Assembly (NCBI GenBank): GCA_008638025.1 | Contig: VTPF01000042.1 | Span: 1-6,230 of the forward strand | Length of the DNA: 6,230 nucleotides | Direction: 5' to 3' | DNA from: Pelagibacteraceae bacterium | GTDB taxonomy: Bacteria > Pseudomonadota > Alphaproteobacteria > Pelagibacterales > Pelagibacteraceae | Shown: positions 1 through 5,658 of the stretch, in pieces | Numbering within the stretch: position 1 is the first letter of the stretch | How the letters are laid out: the number at the start of each line of letters is the position of its first letter | Made by a program: the position numbers and the translations under genes | Notes under the pieces: model-generated | The model's database searches: none | What the model was told of the DNA's origin: nothing | Seen by the model: the letters and a program-made list of their open reading frames with translations, nothing else

Positions 1-1690
1 CAATAATTTTATCACAAGCTTTGGTAATTGCGCTTCCACCAACTGCTAAAGATCTGGAACCATACGTTCCCATACCAAAAGGACCTTTGTCAGTATCACC
101 ATGGACTAAATCTATATTAGCCATCGGCACACCTAACTTATCGGAAACAATTTGAGCAAAAGTAGTAGCATGACCTTGGCCGTGACTATGAGCTCCAGTA
201 AACACAGAAATATTTCCTGTAGCATTAAATCTTACTTCCGCAGACTCCCACAACCCTACTCCCGCACCAATAGACATGACAACGGATGATGGCGCAATTC
301 CACAAGCTTCAATATAAGTTGAAAAGCCAATTCCTCGTAATTTTCCTTTTGCAGCAGATTCTGCTTTTCTCTTTTCAAAACCTTTATAATCAGCAAGATC
401 TAAAGCTTTATTAAAATGAGCGTGATAATCTCCTGAATCAATATTGTGCACTAAACACTGTTGATGTGGAAATTTAGAAATGAAATTTTTCTTTCTAAAT
501 TCTGCTCGGTCTATTCCCATTTCTCTAGCTGCCTGATCCATAATTCTCTCAATCATATAGGTCGCTTCTGGTCTGCCTGCGCCACGATAAGCATCTACAG
601 GCGCTGTGTTAGTGAAGACTGCTTTCACATTGCAATATGCAGCTGGAATATCATACAGACCCAAAATTAAAGGTGCATATAAGTAAGTTGGTGTAACCGT
701 AGCAAATAAAGATCCATATCCTCCTAGATTTGCAATCGTGTTCACTCTCAAACCAATGACTTTACCATCTTTTTGAACTGCCAGTTCTGCCTCAGTAATA
801 TGATCTCTTCCATGACAATCTGAAAGAAAAGAGTCTGTTCTTTCACAAACCCATTTTACAGGTTTTCCTAATTTTTTAGCTGCCCAAGCAACCACTACAT
901 CTTCTGCATAAGGATAAATTTTAGAGCCAAATCCTCCTCCAACATCAGGAGCTACCACTCTAAATTTGTGTTCTGGATGAACTCCATTAAAAGCGGAAAT
1001 CACTAATCGGGTCAAATGAGGGTTTTGACTAGTAGTATATAAAGTAAGATCATCACTAGAAGAATTATAATCTCCAATAGAGGCTCTTGGTTCCATTGCG
1101 TTTGGAACTAAACGATTATTATTGAGATTTAATTTAACTATTCTATCCGCTTTTGCAAAAGCTTCATCCGTTTTAGTTCTGTCTCCCAATTCCCAATCAA
1201 AACATAAATTTTTATCAATGCCTTCATAAATTGGCTCTGAACTCATTGCGCTTGCAGTACTGACCACTGCCTTCAATACCTTATAATCAACGCTGACCAG
1301 CTCGGCAGCATTTTTTGCTTCTTCTAAAGATTCTGCAATAACCACTGCAACATGATCACCAACATAATTGACTTGATCGTGTGCTAACGGTGGATGGGCT
1401 GGCAATTTCATATCAGTTCCATCTTTACTTACAATTTTCCATCCAGCTATTAGCCCGCCAATTTTATCCTTAACAATATCTTCGCCGGTAAGAATAGCTA
1501 CCACTCCTGGAGCTTTTAACGCTTTGCTAGTTTCTACTTTTTTAATTTTAGCTCTTGCATGTGGAGATCTAATAAAGAAAGCATAGGTTTGTCCGTGCAA
1601 TGTAATATCAGCTGTATATCTTCCTTTACCTGTAATAAATTTCTTATCTTCTGTTCTCTCAACTCTTGATCCAATCATGCTACTAGCCAT
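1..1690 (-). CDS. coxL: CoxL-like molybdopterin hydroxylase large subunit, form II (3' end beyond window)
   Basis: Large, Moco-binding subunit of a xanthine oxidase-family molybdenum hydroxylase; it would take electrons from an oxidised substrate and pass them through CoxS and a FAD subunit. The frame is open from ATG at 1690 to the window edge, giving 563 residues of a protein that is usually about 770-800. The start opens MASSMIGSRVERTEDKKFIT, as usual for the family, with AGGAGG 9 nt upstream. Visible motifs are the N-terminal hammerhead domain (about residues 15-125), GGGFGSK at 251-257, AYRGAGR at 367-373 and SHGQGH at 502-507. AYRGAGR marks form II enzymes; form I CO dehydrogenases have AYRCSFR, whose Cys carries the Cu. 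A CO-oxidising role is therefore not supported, and the substrate could be an aldehyde, N-heterocycle or other compound. The catalytic Glu lies in the missing C-terminal part. It starts 13 bp after coxS, so co-transcription is very likely. Confidence 0.93.
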   Translation of the reverse strand, partial: MASSMIGSRVERTEDKKFITGKGRYTADITLHGQTYAFFIRSPHARAKIKKVETSKALKAPGVVAILTGEDIVKDKIGGLIAGWKIVSKDGTDMKLPAHPPLAHDQVNYVGDHVAVVIAESLEEAKNAAELVSVDYKVLKAVVSTASAMSSEPIYEGIDKNLCFDWELGDRTKTDEAFAKADRIVKLNLNNNRLVPNAMEPRASIGDYNSSSDDLTLYTTSQNPHLTRLVISAFNGVHPEHKFRVVAPDVGGGFGSKIYPYAEDVVVAWAAKKLGKPVKWVCERTDSFLSDCHGRDHITEAELAVQKDGKVIGLRVNTIANLGGYGSLFATVTPTYLYAPLILGLYDIPAAYCNVKAVFTNTAPVDAYRGAGRPEATYMIERIMDQAAREMGIDRAEFRKKNFISKFPHQQCLVHNIDSGDYHAHFNKALDLADYKGFEKRKAESAAKGKLRGIGFSTYIEACGIAPSSVVMSIGAGVGLWESAEVRFNATGNISVFTGAHSHGQGHATTFAQIVSDKLGVPMANIDLVHGDTDKGPFGMGTYGSRSLAVGGSAITKACDKII

Positions 1691-1699
1691 TCTTTATTT

Positions 1700-1705
1700 C
1701 CTCCT
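1700..1705 (-). promoter_or_regulatory. Strong Shine-Dalgarno of coxL overlapping the coxS stop
   Basis: AGGAGG read on the minus strand lies 9 nt before the coxL ATG. It overlaps the TAG stop of coxS (TAG and AGGAGG share two bases). This fixes the coxL start and suggests coupled translation of the S and L subunits. It is the only perfect six-base SD seen in the window. Confidence 0.85.
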
Positions 1706-2165
1706 ATGAATTCTTTGCAGCTTCTTTAACTGCTGCAACAATATTTTGATAACCTGTACAACGACAAATATTTCCTTCTAACCAATCCCTAATTTCTTCA
1801 TCACTAGGATTTTTATTATTTTTTAGCAAATCTACAGAGCTCATAATCATACCGGGAGTACAAAAACCACATTGTAATCCGTGATGCTTTTTAAATGCAG
1901 CTTGCATAGGATGAAGCTCACCATTAGTGGACAATCCTTCGATCGTGGTAACTTTGGACCCATCAATATCCGCAACTAATAAAGTGCAACTTTTAACTGA
2001 CTTACCATCCACATGAACCACGCAAGCGCCACACTGACTGGTGTCACATCCCACATGCGTGCCTGTTAAATTTAGTTGATCTCTTACAAAACTTGATAAA
2101 AGAACGTTATCATCCACGTTCTTGGTAACTTTTTTACCATTAACTTCTAATGTAACTGTTTTCAT
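1704..2165 (-). CDS. coxS: CoxS-like small subunit, two [2Fe-2S] clusters
   Basis: Iron-sulfur subunit of the molybdenum hydroxylase, relaying electrons from the Moco site in CoxL to the FAD subunit. Its 153 residues match the family length (about 150-165). The N-terminal plant-ferredoxin-type domain binds one cluster through C40, C45, C48 and C60 ([10 protein letters not shown] pattern). The C-terminal helical domain binds the second through C99, C102, C134 and C136 (QCGFCTPG and ICRCTGY patterns). All eight ligands are present, so the protein looks functional. The ATG at 2165 is preceded by a G-rich SD (GGGGGAA, 5 nt spacing). The protein has no Tat signal and should be cytoplasmic, as in other CoxS proteins. 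The order S then L without M in between fits the S-L-M arrangement reported for form II clusters. Confidence 0.96.
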   Translation of the reverse strand: MKTVTLEVNGKKVTKNVDDNVLLSSFVRDQLNLTGTHVGCDTSQCGACVVHVDGKSVKSCTLLVADIDGSKVTTIEGLSTNGELHPMQAAFKKHHGLQCGFCTPGMIMSSVDLLKNNKNPSDEEIRDWLEGNICRCTGYQNIVAAVKEAAKNS

Positions 2166-2258
2166 TTTCTTTCCCCCGAAAGTAAAATTACTCTTATGCT
2201 AACTGAATAAAAAAAATTATTCAAGTACAGCAAATTTAAATTTCGCTTTTAAGTTGTT
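2166..2258 (-). promoter_or_regulatory. Candidate coxS promoter with a 7-bp inverted repeat
   Basis: This 93-bp spacer between the coxG stop and the coxS start is the longest non-coding stretch in the window. On the minus strand TTGAAT (2219-2224) and TAGCAT (2196-2201) are spaced 17 bp apart and could be -35 and -10 boxes, each with four of six consensus matches. A perfect 7-bp inverted repeat (TGAATAA at 2204-2210, TTATTCA at 2217-2223, 6-bp A/T loop) covers the -35 box and part of the spacer, so it could be an operator. No T-run follows it on either strand as an intrinsic terminator would need. The promoter call is weak because AT-rich DNA yields such boxes by chance. Confidence 0.35.
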
Positions 2259-2819
2259 TTATTGATTTAGATAAATGAGCAATACCGCAATTACAGAAAT
2301 TGCTATCAGCCAGTATAAATATTTTGTTGCTGATCCTTTTTTTTCTACTGCTAAATTTGAAATTATCTCATCTCTTTTATCTTCAGGAGTTACTAATTCT
2401 GAAAATTTACCAAAAAAAATATCTGCCATTTTCTTTGCAGTCATATCAATCAGTCTTGATCCTACTTGTGCAATTTTTCCTCCTACATTGGCATCAACGG
2501 TATAAGAAAGTGTTGTAATTCCATTATTTTCTACTAGCTCCACATAAGCTTCTCCTGATGCAAATCCCACTGGAGAATTACCTTGGCCAACAATTTTATA
2601 ATTATTAGGAGGATTTAAGTCTTTTAATTCCACTTCACCCGTAAAGCTGGCATTGAATGGACCAATTTTATTGGTAGCAGTTGCAGTAAAACTTGTTTCT
2701 GAATTTTTTATAAACTCATCACATCCTGGAATACATTGTTGTAATATTTCTGAATTGTTTAATGCTTCCCATACGGTTTGTTTGTTTGCAGGAATTTGAT
2801 ACGAACCTGTAAGTTTCAT
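2259..2819 (-). CDS. coxG: CoxG family protein (SRPBCC fold, C-terminal membrane anchor)
   Basis: CoxG proteins accompany CODH-type molybdenum hydroxylases; in carboxidotrophic bacteria CoxG is implicated in holding the enzyme at the cytoplasmic membrane, and the SRPBCC fold can bind hydrophobic ligands. I chose ATG at 2819 (186 aa), because MKLTGSYQIP is the normal family N-terminus; the longer frame from 2858 would add 13 unrelated residues and overlap the divergent gene. Visible features are the family IPGC motif (30-33), GKIAQVGSRLID (114-125) at the end of the fold, a charged linker at about 145-166, and one hydrophobic helix at about 167-184 ending the protein, so it should be a tail-anchored cytoplasmic domain. 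It lies 93 bp upstream of coxS on the same strand. No Shine-Dalgarno is visible. Confidence 0.92.
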   Translation of the reverse strand: MKLTGSYQIPANKQTVWEALNNSEILQQCIPGCDEFIKNSETSFTATATNKIGPFNASFTGEVELKDLNPPNNYKIVGQGNSPVGFASGEAYVELVENNGITTLSYTVDANVGGKIAQVGSRLIDMTAKKMADIFFGKFSELVTPEDKRDEIISNLAVEKKGSATKYLYWLIAISVIAVLLIYLNQ

Positions 2820-2842
2820 AAATTTAGTATATAATAAGTAGA
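2820..2842. promoter_or_regulatory. 23-bp divergent spacer with two overlapping -10 boxes
   Basis: The spacer between the divergent starts of coxG and the DUF1244 gene holds a perfect TATAAT on the plus strand (2830-2835, 7 bp before ATG at 2843) and TATACT on the minus strand (2826-2831, 6 bp before ATG at 2819). The two boxes share two bases. At the usual -10 to +1 distance, both transcripts would begin at or next to their start codons, so both mRNAs could be leaderless, in line with the absence of a clear SD for either gene. The -35 candidates are poor (three of six matches each). This is inference from spacing only. Confidence 0.4.
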
Positions 2843-3088
2843 ATGAATGATGAAACAAAAAAAGAGATTCAGTCTGCAGCGTTTGAAAGATTGATGCATC
2901 ATTTGCAAAACAGAAAAGATGTTCAGAATATTGATCTAATGAATCTTGCTGGCTTTTGCAGAAATTGTTTATCGAGATGGTATCGAGAAGAAGCTGAGAA
3001 AAAAGGAATTTCTATTTCTGATCCAGACGCCAGAAAACATGTCTACGGTATGAGCTACGAAACCTGGAAAGAAAAACACCAAAAGTAA
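2843..3088 (+). CDS. DUF1244 family protein, function unknown
   Basis: Small soluble protein of 81 residues, within the size of the DUF1244 family, a short, conserved, mainly proteobacterial family whose function I do not know. The family signature is recognisable in the middle: GFCRNCLSRWYREEA, with a CxxC pair (C39, C42) followed by aromatic and charged residues, and a C-terminal YGMSYETWK segment. The protein is charged and mostly helical in composition, with no signal peptide or membrane segment. The CxxC could be redox-active or bind metal, but two Cys alone do not show this. It is the only plus-strand gene between 1 and 4399, head to head with coxG and tail to tail with moaB with 1 bp between the stops, so its transcript probably runs antisense into moaB. 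Nothing ties it to the molybdenum genes beyond position. Confidence 0.88.
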   Translation: MNDETKKEIQSAAFERLMHHLQNRKDVQNIDLMNLAGFCRNCLSRWYREEAEKKGISISDPDARKHVYGMSYETWKEKHQK

Positions 3089-3089
3089 T

Positions 3090-3617
3090 TTATTTTTCGT
3101 TCAATCTTGGAATTAAATTAATGAAATTGCAAGGTTCAAATCTAGAGTCTAATTGAAATTTAAGAATATTTTCCCAAGCATCGGTAACTGCTCCGCTCGA
3201 ACCTGGTAAAGCAAATATATAAGTACCCTTGCATAAGATTGCCATGGCTCTAGATTGAATCGTAGAAGTTCCAATTTTCTTATAACTAATTAATCTAAAT
3301 AATTCTCCGAACCCTGGTATGTCTTTATCTTTAATTTCATCTAACACTTCTGGAGTTGTGTCTCTTCCTGTTAAACCGGTACCACCTGTTGTAATAATCA
3401 CTCCCACCTTTTCATCAGCGCACCAATCCAATAATATTTTTTTAATATCCTCTTTATTATCTTTCACTATTTGTTTGTGAGATAGACCATGGCCTTTTTC
3501 TATAACTTTTTTCGATAAAATATTACCGGAGGTATCTGTTTCTTCAGTTCTGGTATCTGAGATAGTTAAAACAGAAATGTTAATGGCTCTAAATTCTTTT
3601 TGACTATTTATTGTCAT
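3090..3617 (-). CDS. moaB: MoaB/Mog family molybdenum cofactor biosynthesis protein
   Basis: Member of the MoaB/MogA family, cytoplasmic proteins that bind molybdopterin and adenylate it before molybdenum insertion; in some bacteria, such as E. coli, MoaB itself is dispensable. It has 175 residues, a typical length. Motifs in order are ISDTR (19-23), TTGGTGLTGRD (76-86, the MPT-binding loop with the conserved Asp86), TTPE (87-90), IQSRA (120-124) and ALPGSSGAV (136-144), which place it with MoaB rather than the gephyrin/MoeA type. The ATG at 3617 gives a normal N-terminus, though no SD is visible. It begins 24 bp after the pirin stop on the same strand, so the two are probably one operon. Its position between two molybdoenzyme clusters fits a role in supplying Moco to them. 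Confidence 0.94.
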   Translation of the reverse strand: MTINSQKEFRAINISVLTISDTRTEETDTSGNILSKKVIEKGHGLSHKQIVKDNKEDIKKILLDWCADEKVGVIITTGGTGLTGRDTTPEVLDEIKDKDIPGFGELFRLISYKKIGTSTIQSRAMAILCKGTYIFALPGSSGAVTDAWENILKFQLDSRFEPCNFINLIPRLNEK

Positions 3618-3641
3618 ATATAAAACAAACTACACTAGAGA

Positions 3642-4343
3642 TTAAAATTTAGGTAGATCTATTAATAAAATTTCACAATCTTCTTTGGCAGATATTACAA
3701 CCTTTTTTGTATTGGTAATTTCTGCTCCATCCCCTTTATTGAGCTGAACATCATCAATTAAAAAACTTCCATAAGAACACAAAGCATAAGCTTGTGTTTT
3801 AATTGGTTGTTTTAATTTAATTCCTTTGTCAATTCTTCCTGCATAAATCACTGCATCTTGGTAAATTTTTAAACTATCTTGATTAGGATGATCAAACCCA
3901 GTAACTAACGGCTTGAGTTGATCCGTTACTGGTTCTTTTGGAAATTGTTTTGCTTCCCATCTTGGTTGTACGTTTTTTTTATTGGGAAACATCCATATTT
4001 GATAAAGATTAGTTTCTTCATTTTCTAAATTAAATTCAGAATGAACTACTCCACTGCCAGCAGACATTACCTGCACATCTCCTGCTTCTGTTCTCCCTTC
4101 ATTTCCCATATCATCTTTATGAGTAATCGCTCCTTTTCTCACGTAAGTGATAATTTCCATATTATCATGAGGATGTGGTGCAAAACCTTTGTGGGGGGCA
4201 ATAATATCATCATTGATAACGCGCATAGGCCCAAAATGAATTCTTTCTGGGTTGTGATAACTAGCAAAGCTAAAATGGTGCTTGGCCTGTAGCCAACCGT
4301 GATCAGCTCCACCTAGTTGATTATAGCTAATTTTATTAATCAT
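3642..4343 (-). CDS. Pirin family bicupin (YhhW/quercetin 2,3-dioxygenase-like)
   Basis: Pirin-family protein of 233 residues, the size of bacterial YhhW-type pirins, which have two cupin domains and bind one metal in the N-terminal one. The metal ligands are all visible: H57 and H59 (FAPHPHDNMEI), H101 and E103 (SGVVHSEF). The N-terminal YNQLGGADHGWL and FGPMRVINDD segments are also typical. The C-terminal domain (about 135-233) is a second cupin without the ligand set, as in YhhW. Some members cleave quercetin in vitro, but the physiological role of most is unknown, and pirins are also described as redox-responsive regulators, so no substrate should be read from the name. No signal peptide is present; it is cytoplasmic. 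It is the first gene of the minus-strand pair with moaB and diverges from the TauE/SafE gene. No SD lies at normal distance. Confidence 0.93.
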   Translation of the reverse strand: MINKISYNQLGGADHGWLQAKHHFSFASYHNPERIHFGPMRVINDDIIAPHKGFAPHPHDNMEIITYVRKGAITHKDDMGNEGRTEAGDVQVMSAGSGVVHSEFNLENEETNLYQIWMFPNKKNVQPRWEAKQFPKEPVTDQLKPLVTGFDHPNQDSLKIYQDAVIYAGRIDKGIKLKQPIKTQAYALCSYGSFLIDDVQLNKGDGAEITNTKKVVISAKEDCEILLIDLPKF

Positions 4344-4399
4344 AATTTAATATGTTGCCTCTTTAATTAATCATTAATAATCTTATTGCAAGGCAGTTT
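4344..4399. promoter_or_regulatory. Divergent promoter region with a 13-bp dyad
   Basis: This 56-bp, very AT-rich spacer separates the divergent starts of the pirin gene and the TauE/SafE gene, so it should hold promoters for both. A perfect dyad, ATTAAT-C-ATTAAT, lies at 4366-4378 near its middle and could be an operator or simply AT-rich chance. A palindromic TTGCAA (4386-4391) might serve as a -35 for the minus strand and TTGCCT (4355-4360) for the plus strand, but no good -10 sits at the right distance. AAGG at 4390-4393 is a plausible SD for the plus-strand gene, 6 nt before its ATG. Confidence 0.35.
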
Positions 4400-5143
4400 A
4401 TGATTTTTCTTTCCATACTATTTTTTATAACTTCCATTCTTTATTCGAGCGTAGGATTTGGTGGTGGATCTACTTATTTAGCTTTATTATTATTATGGAA
4501 TATTCCTTATACTATTTTTCCTATAATCGCCCTGGTTTGTAATATTGCCGTCGTATCTGGAAATTCAATTAATTATATTCGTCACGGTCACTTTAATATC
4601 AAATTACTTGCACCCTATTTACTTGGCTCTATTCCCTTTGCCTACCTTGGTGGATCCCTGGTAATAGAAAAGCATATTTTTGAAATTATTTTATTTATTG
4701 TTCTTTTGATTGCAGGAATTTTATTATTACTAAATTTTAAATTTTATGGTGATGAAACCAAACCTTTTAAAAATATTCCACTTTATATTTCAACTACCAT
4801 TGGTTCCATTTTAGGATTGGTTTCTGGAATTGTGGGTATCGGAGGTGGAATTTTTTTAGGTCCTATCCTTTTTTTACTGCAAGCAGGCAAACCTCGTGAT
4901 ATTGCAACGAGCGCATCTCTTTTTATTTTAATTAATTCTATATCGGGGGTGATTGGCCAATTTCAAAAAAATCATGTAGCTGCAGAAATTCTAGATTATT
5001 GGTTTTTAATTGTTTGTGTAATTATAGGTGGTCAAATTGGTAATTATTTGAATCTTAAAATTCTACCATCAAAAATTTTAGCAGCGCTCACAGCTATTCT
5101 GGTGCTATTTGTTGCGCTAAGGATGGGAATTAGGATTTTTTAA
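4400..5143 (+). CDS. TauE/SafE family membrane exporter (probable sulfite/organosulfonate efflux)
   Basis: Integral inner-membrane protein of 247 residues, typical of the TauE/SafE (former DUF81) family, members of which export sulfite, sulfoacetate and related anions. It shows the two-fold internal repeat of the family: a first glycine motif SVGFGGGS (17-24) and a second GIVGIGGGIFLGP (143-155), each at the start of a bundle of hydrophobic helices, with PRDIATSAS (165-173) after the second. About seven or eight membrane segments can be seen. ATG at 4400 is preceded by AAGG at 6 nt and begins straight into the first helix, so there is no cleavable signal. Its last four bases overlap the end of the convergent ccmD-like gene. 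The sulfite dehydrogenase operon next door makes sulfite or a related sulfur anion the likeliest substrate, but family members also carry other compounds. Confidence 0.9.
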   Translation: MIFLSILFFITSILYSSVGFGGGSTYLALLLLWNIPYTIFPIIALVCNIAVVSGNSINYIRHGHFNIKLLAPYLLGSIPFAYLGGSLVIEKHIFEIILFIVLLIAGILLLLNFKFYGDETKPFKNIPLYISTTIGSILGLVSGIVGIGGGIFLGPILFLLQAGKPRDIATSASLFILINSISGVIGQFQKNHVAAEILDYWFLIVCVIIGGQIGNYLNLKILPSKILAALTAILVLFVALRMGIRIF

Positions 5144-5325
5144 GCTAGAGATTTTTCTCGAACAGCTCTGGAAGCTTCTTTAGATACTGAAGCTTGTTCT
5201 TTTGATTGAACAGACTTTAACGCTTTAACGGAACGAACATATAAAATCGACACTAATAAAAATGCGATCAAATAAGATCCCCAAACAAACAATGCGTAAC
5301 CACCCATATTTAAAAATTCAATCAT
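5140..5325 (-). CDS. ccmD: CcmD-like haem exporter protein D
   Basis: Small single-span membrane protein. CcmD works with CcmABC in cytochrome c maturation, helping release holo-CcmE from the haem-loading complex. The N-terminal EFLNMGGYALFVWGSY closely resembles the FFAMGGYAFFVW start of enterobacterial CcmD, followed by one transmembrane helix (about residues 11-31 of the shorter form) and a charged cytoplasmic tail. I chose ATG at 5325 (61 aa); the frame also allows GTG at 5331 (63 aa), and no SD decides between them. It follows the cytochrome c stop by 12 bp, so it is probably co-transcribed with it. Its TAA overlaps the TauE/SafE stop by 4 bp (shared TTAA). It is odd that no ccmC or ccmE is adjacent, since ccmD usually lies among the ccm genes. 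An unrelated small membrane partner of the sulfite enzyme is the alternative. Confidence 0.72.
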   Translation of the reverse strand: MIEFLNMGGYALFVWGSYLIAFLLVSILYVRSVKALKSVQSKEQASVSKEASRAVREKSLA

Positions 5326-5337
5326 AAACACTTATAA

Positions 5338-5658
5338 CTATTTTCCTGCACTTTTTGCAACATAAAAAGATACAGCGTCAATCTCTTTAGGTGTTAATAA
5401 ACCCGACTCTCCGAATGCTGGCATTAAATTTATGCCTTCTGTAACAACTTTTTTTACTTGATCCATTGTTGGCTTTAATTCGTCTAGAACAGGTCCAACA
5501 GCACCAGTTGCTCCAGCTGCTTTTAGGGTATGGCAGGTCATACACATACCTTTGCCATTAAATATTTCTTTACCTTCTGACATTAAGTCGGCTTTCACCG
5601 AAAATGTCAGAAAGTTAAAAAATAAAAATATTAAAAAAGCTTTCTTAAGCAACGTCAA
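5338..5658 (-). CDS. Periplasmic monohaem cytochrome c (SorB-like), TTG start
   Basis: Secreted class I cytochrome c, 106 residues as precursor. Residues 1-23 form a signal peptide (KK at 5-6, a Phe/Leu-rich core, VKA before the likely cut ahead of D24). The haem site is CMTCH (C39, C42, H43), and M79 in NLMPAFG is the probable distal Met. The mature protein of about 83 residues is close to the small SorB cytochrome that accepts electrons from SorA sulfite dehydrogenase, and the gene directly follows a sulfite oxidase-type gene, so this role is likely. No ATG stands before the signal peptide: the frame must start at TTG 5658 (14-bp overlap with the upstream gene) or TTG 5652 (8-bp overlap). 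The first ATG (residue 26) would remove the signal and is rejected. No SD is visible, so translation may depend on coupling to the upstream gene. Confidence 0.9.
   Translation of the reverse strand: MTLLKKAFLIFLFFNFLTFSVKADLMSEGKEIFNGKGMCMTCHTLKAAGATGAVGPVLDELKPTMDQVKKVVTEGINLMPAFGESGLLTPKEIDAVSFYVAKSAGK

Noticed and set aside
461..670. Open frame of 69 codons on the plus strand
   Set aside because: It lies wholly inside coxL on the opposite strand; its translation is Cys/Ser/His-rich and has no recognisable motif.
2275..2518. Two overlapping plus-strand open frames of 72-76 codons
   Set aside because: Both are antisense to the well-supported coxG gene and show only the hydrophobic bias expected from its complement.
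2820..2858. Extension of coxG to an upstream ATG at 2858
   Set aside because: The extra 13 residues do not resemble CoxG proteins, which normally begin at the MKLTG segment, and it would overlap the divergent DUF1244 start.
4041..4292. Plus-strand open frame of 83 codons
   Set aside because: Antisense to the metal-binding domain of the pirin gene, whose ligands are all intact.
5148..5159. GAGA-TTTT-TCTC hairpin as a terminator for the exporter gene
   Set aside because: The stem is only 4 bp and has no following T-run; it lies within the ccmD-like gene and is expected by chance.
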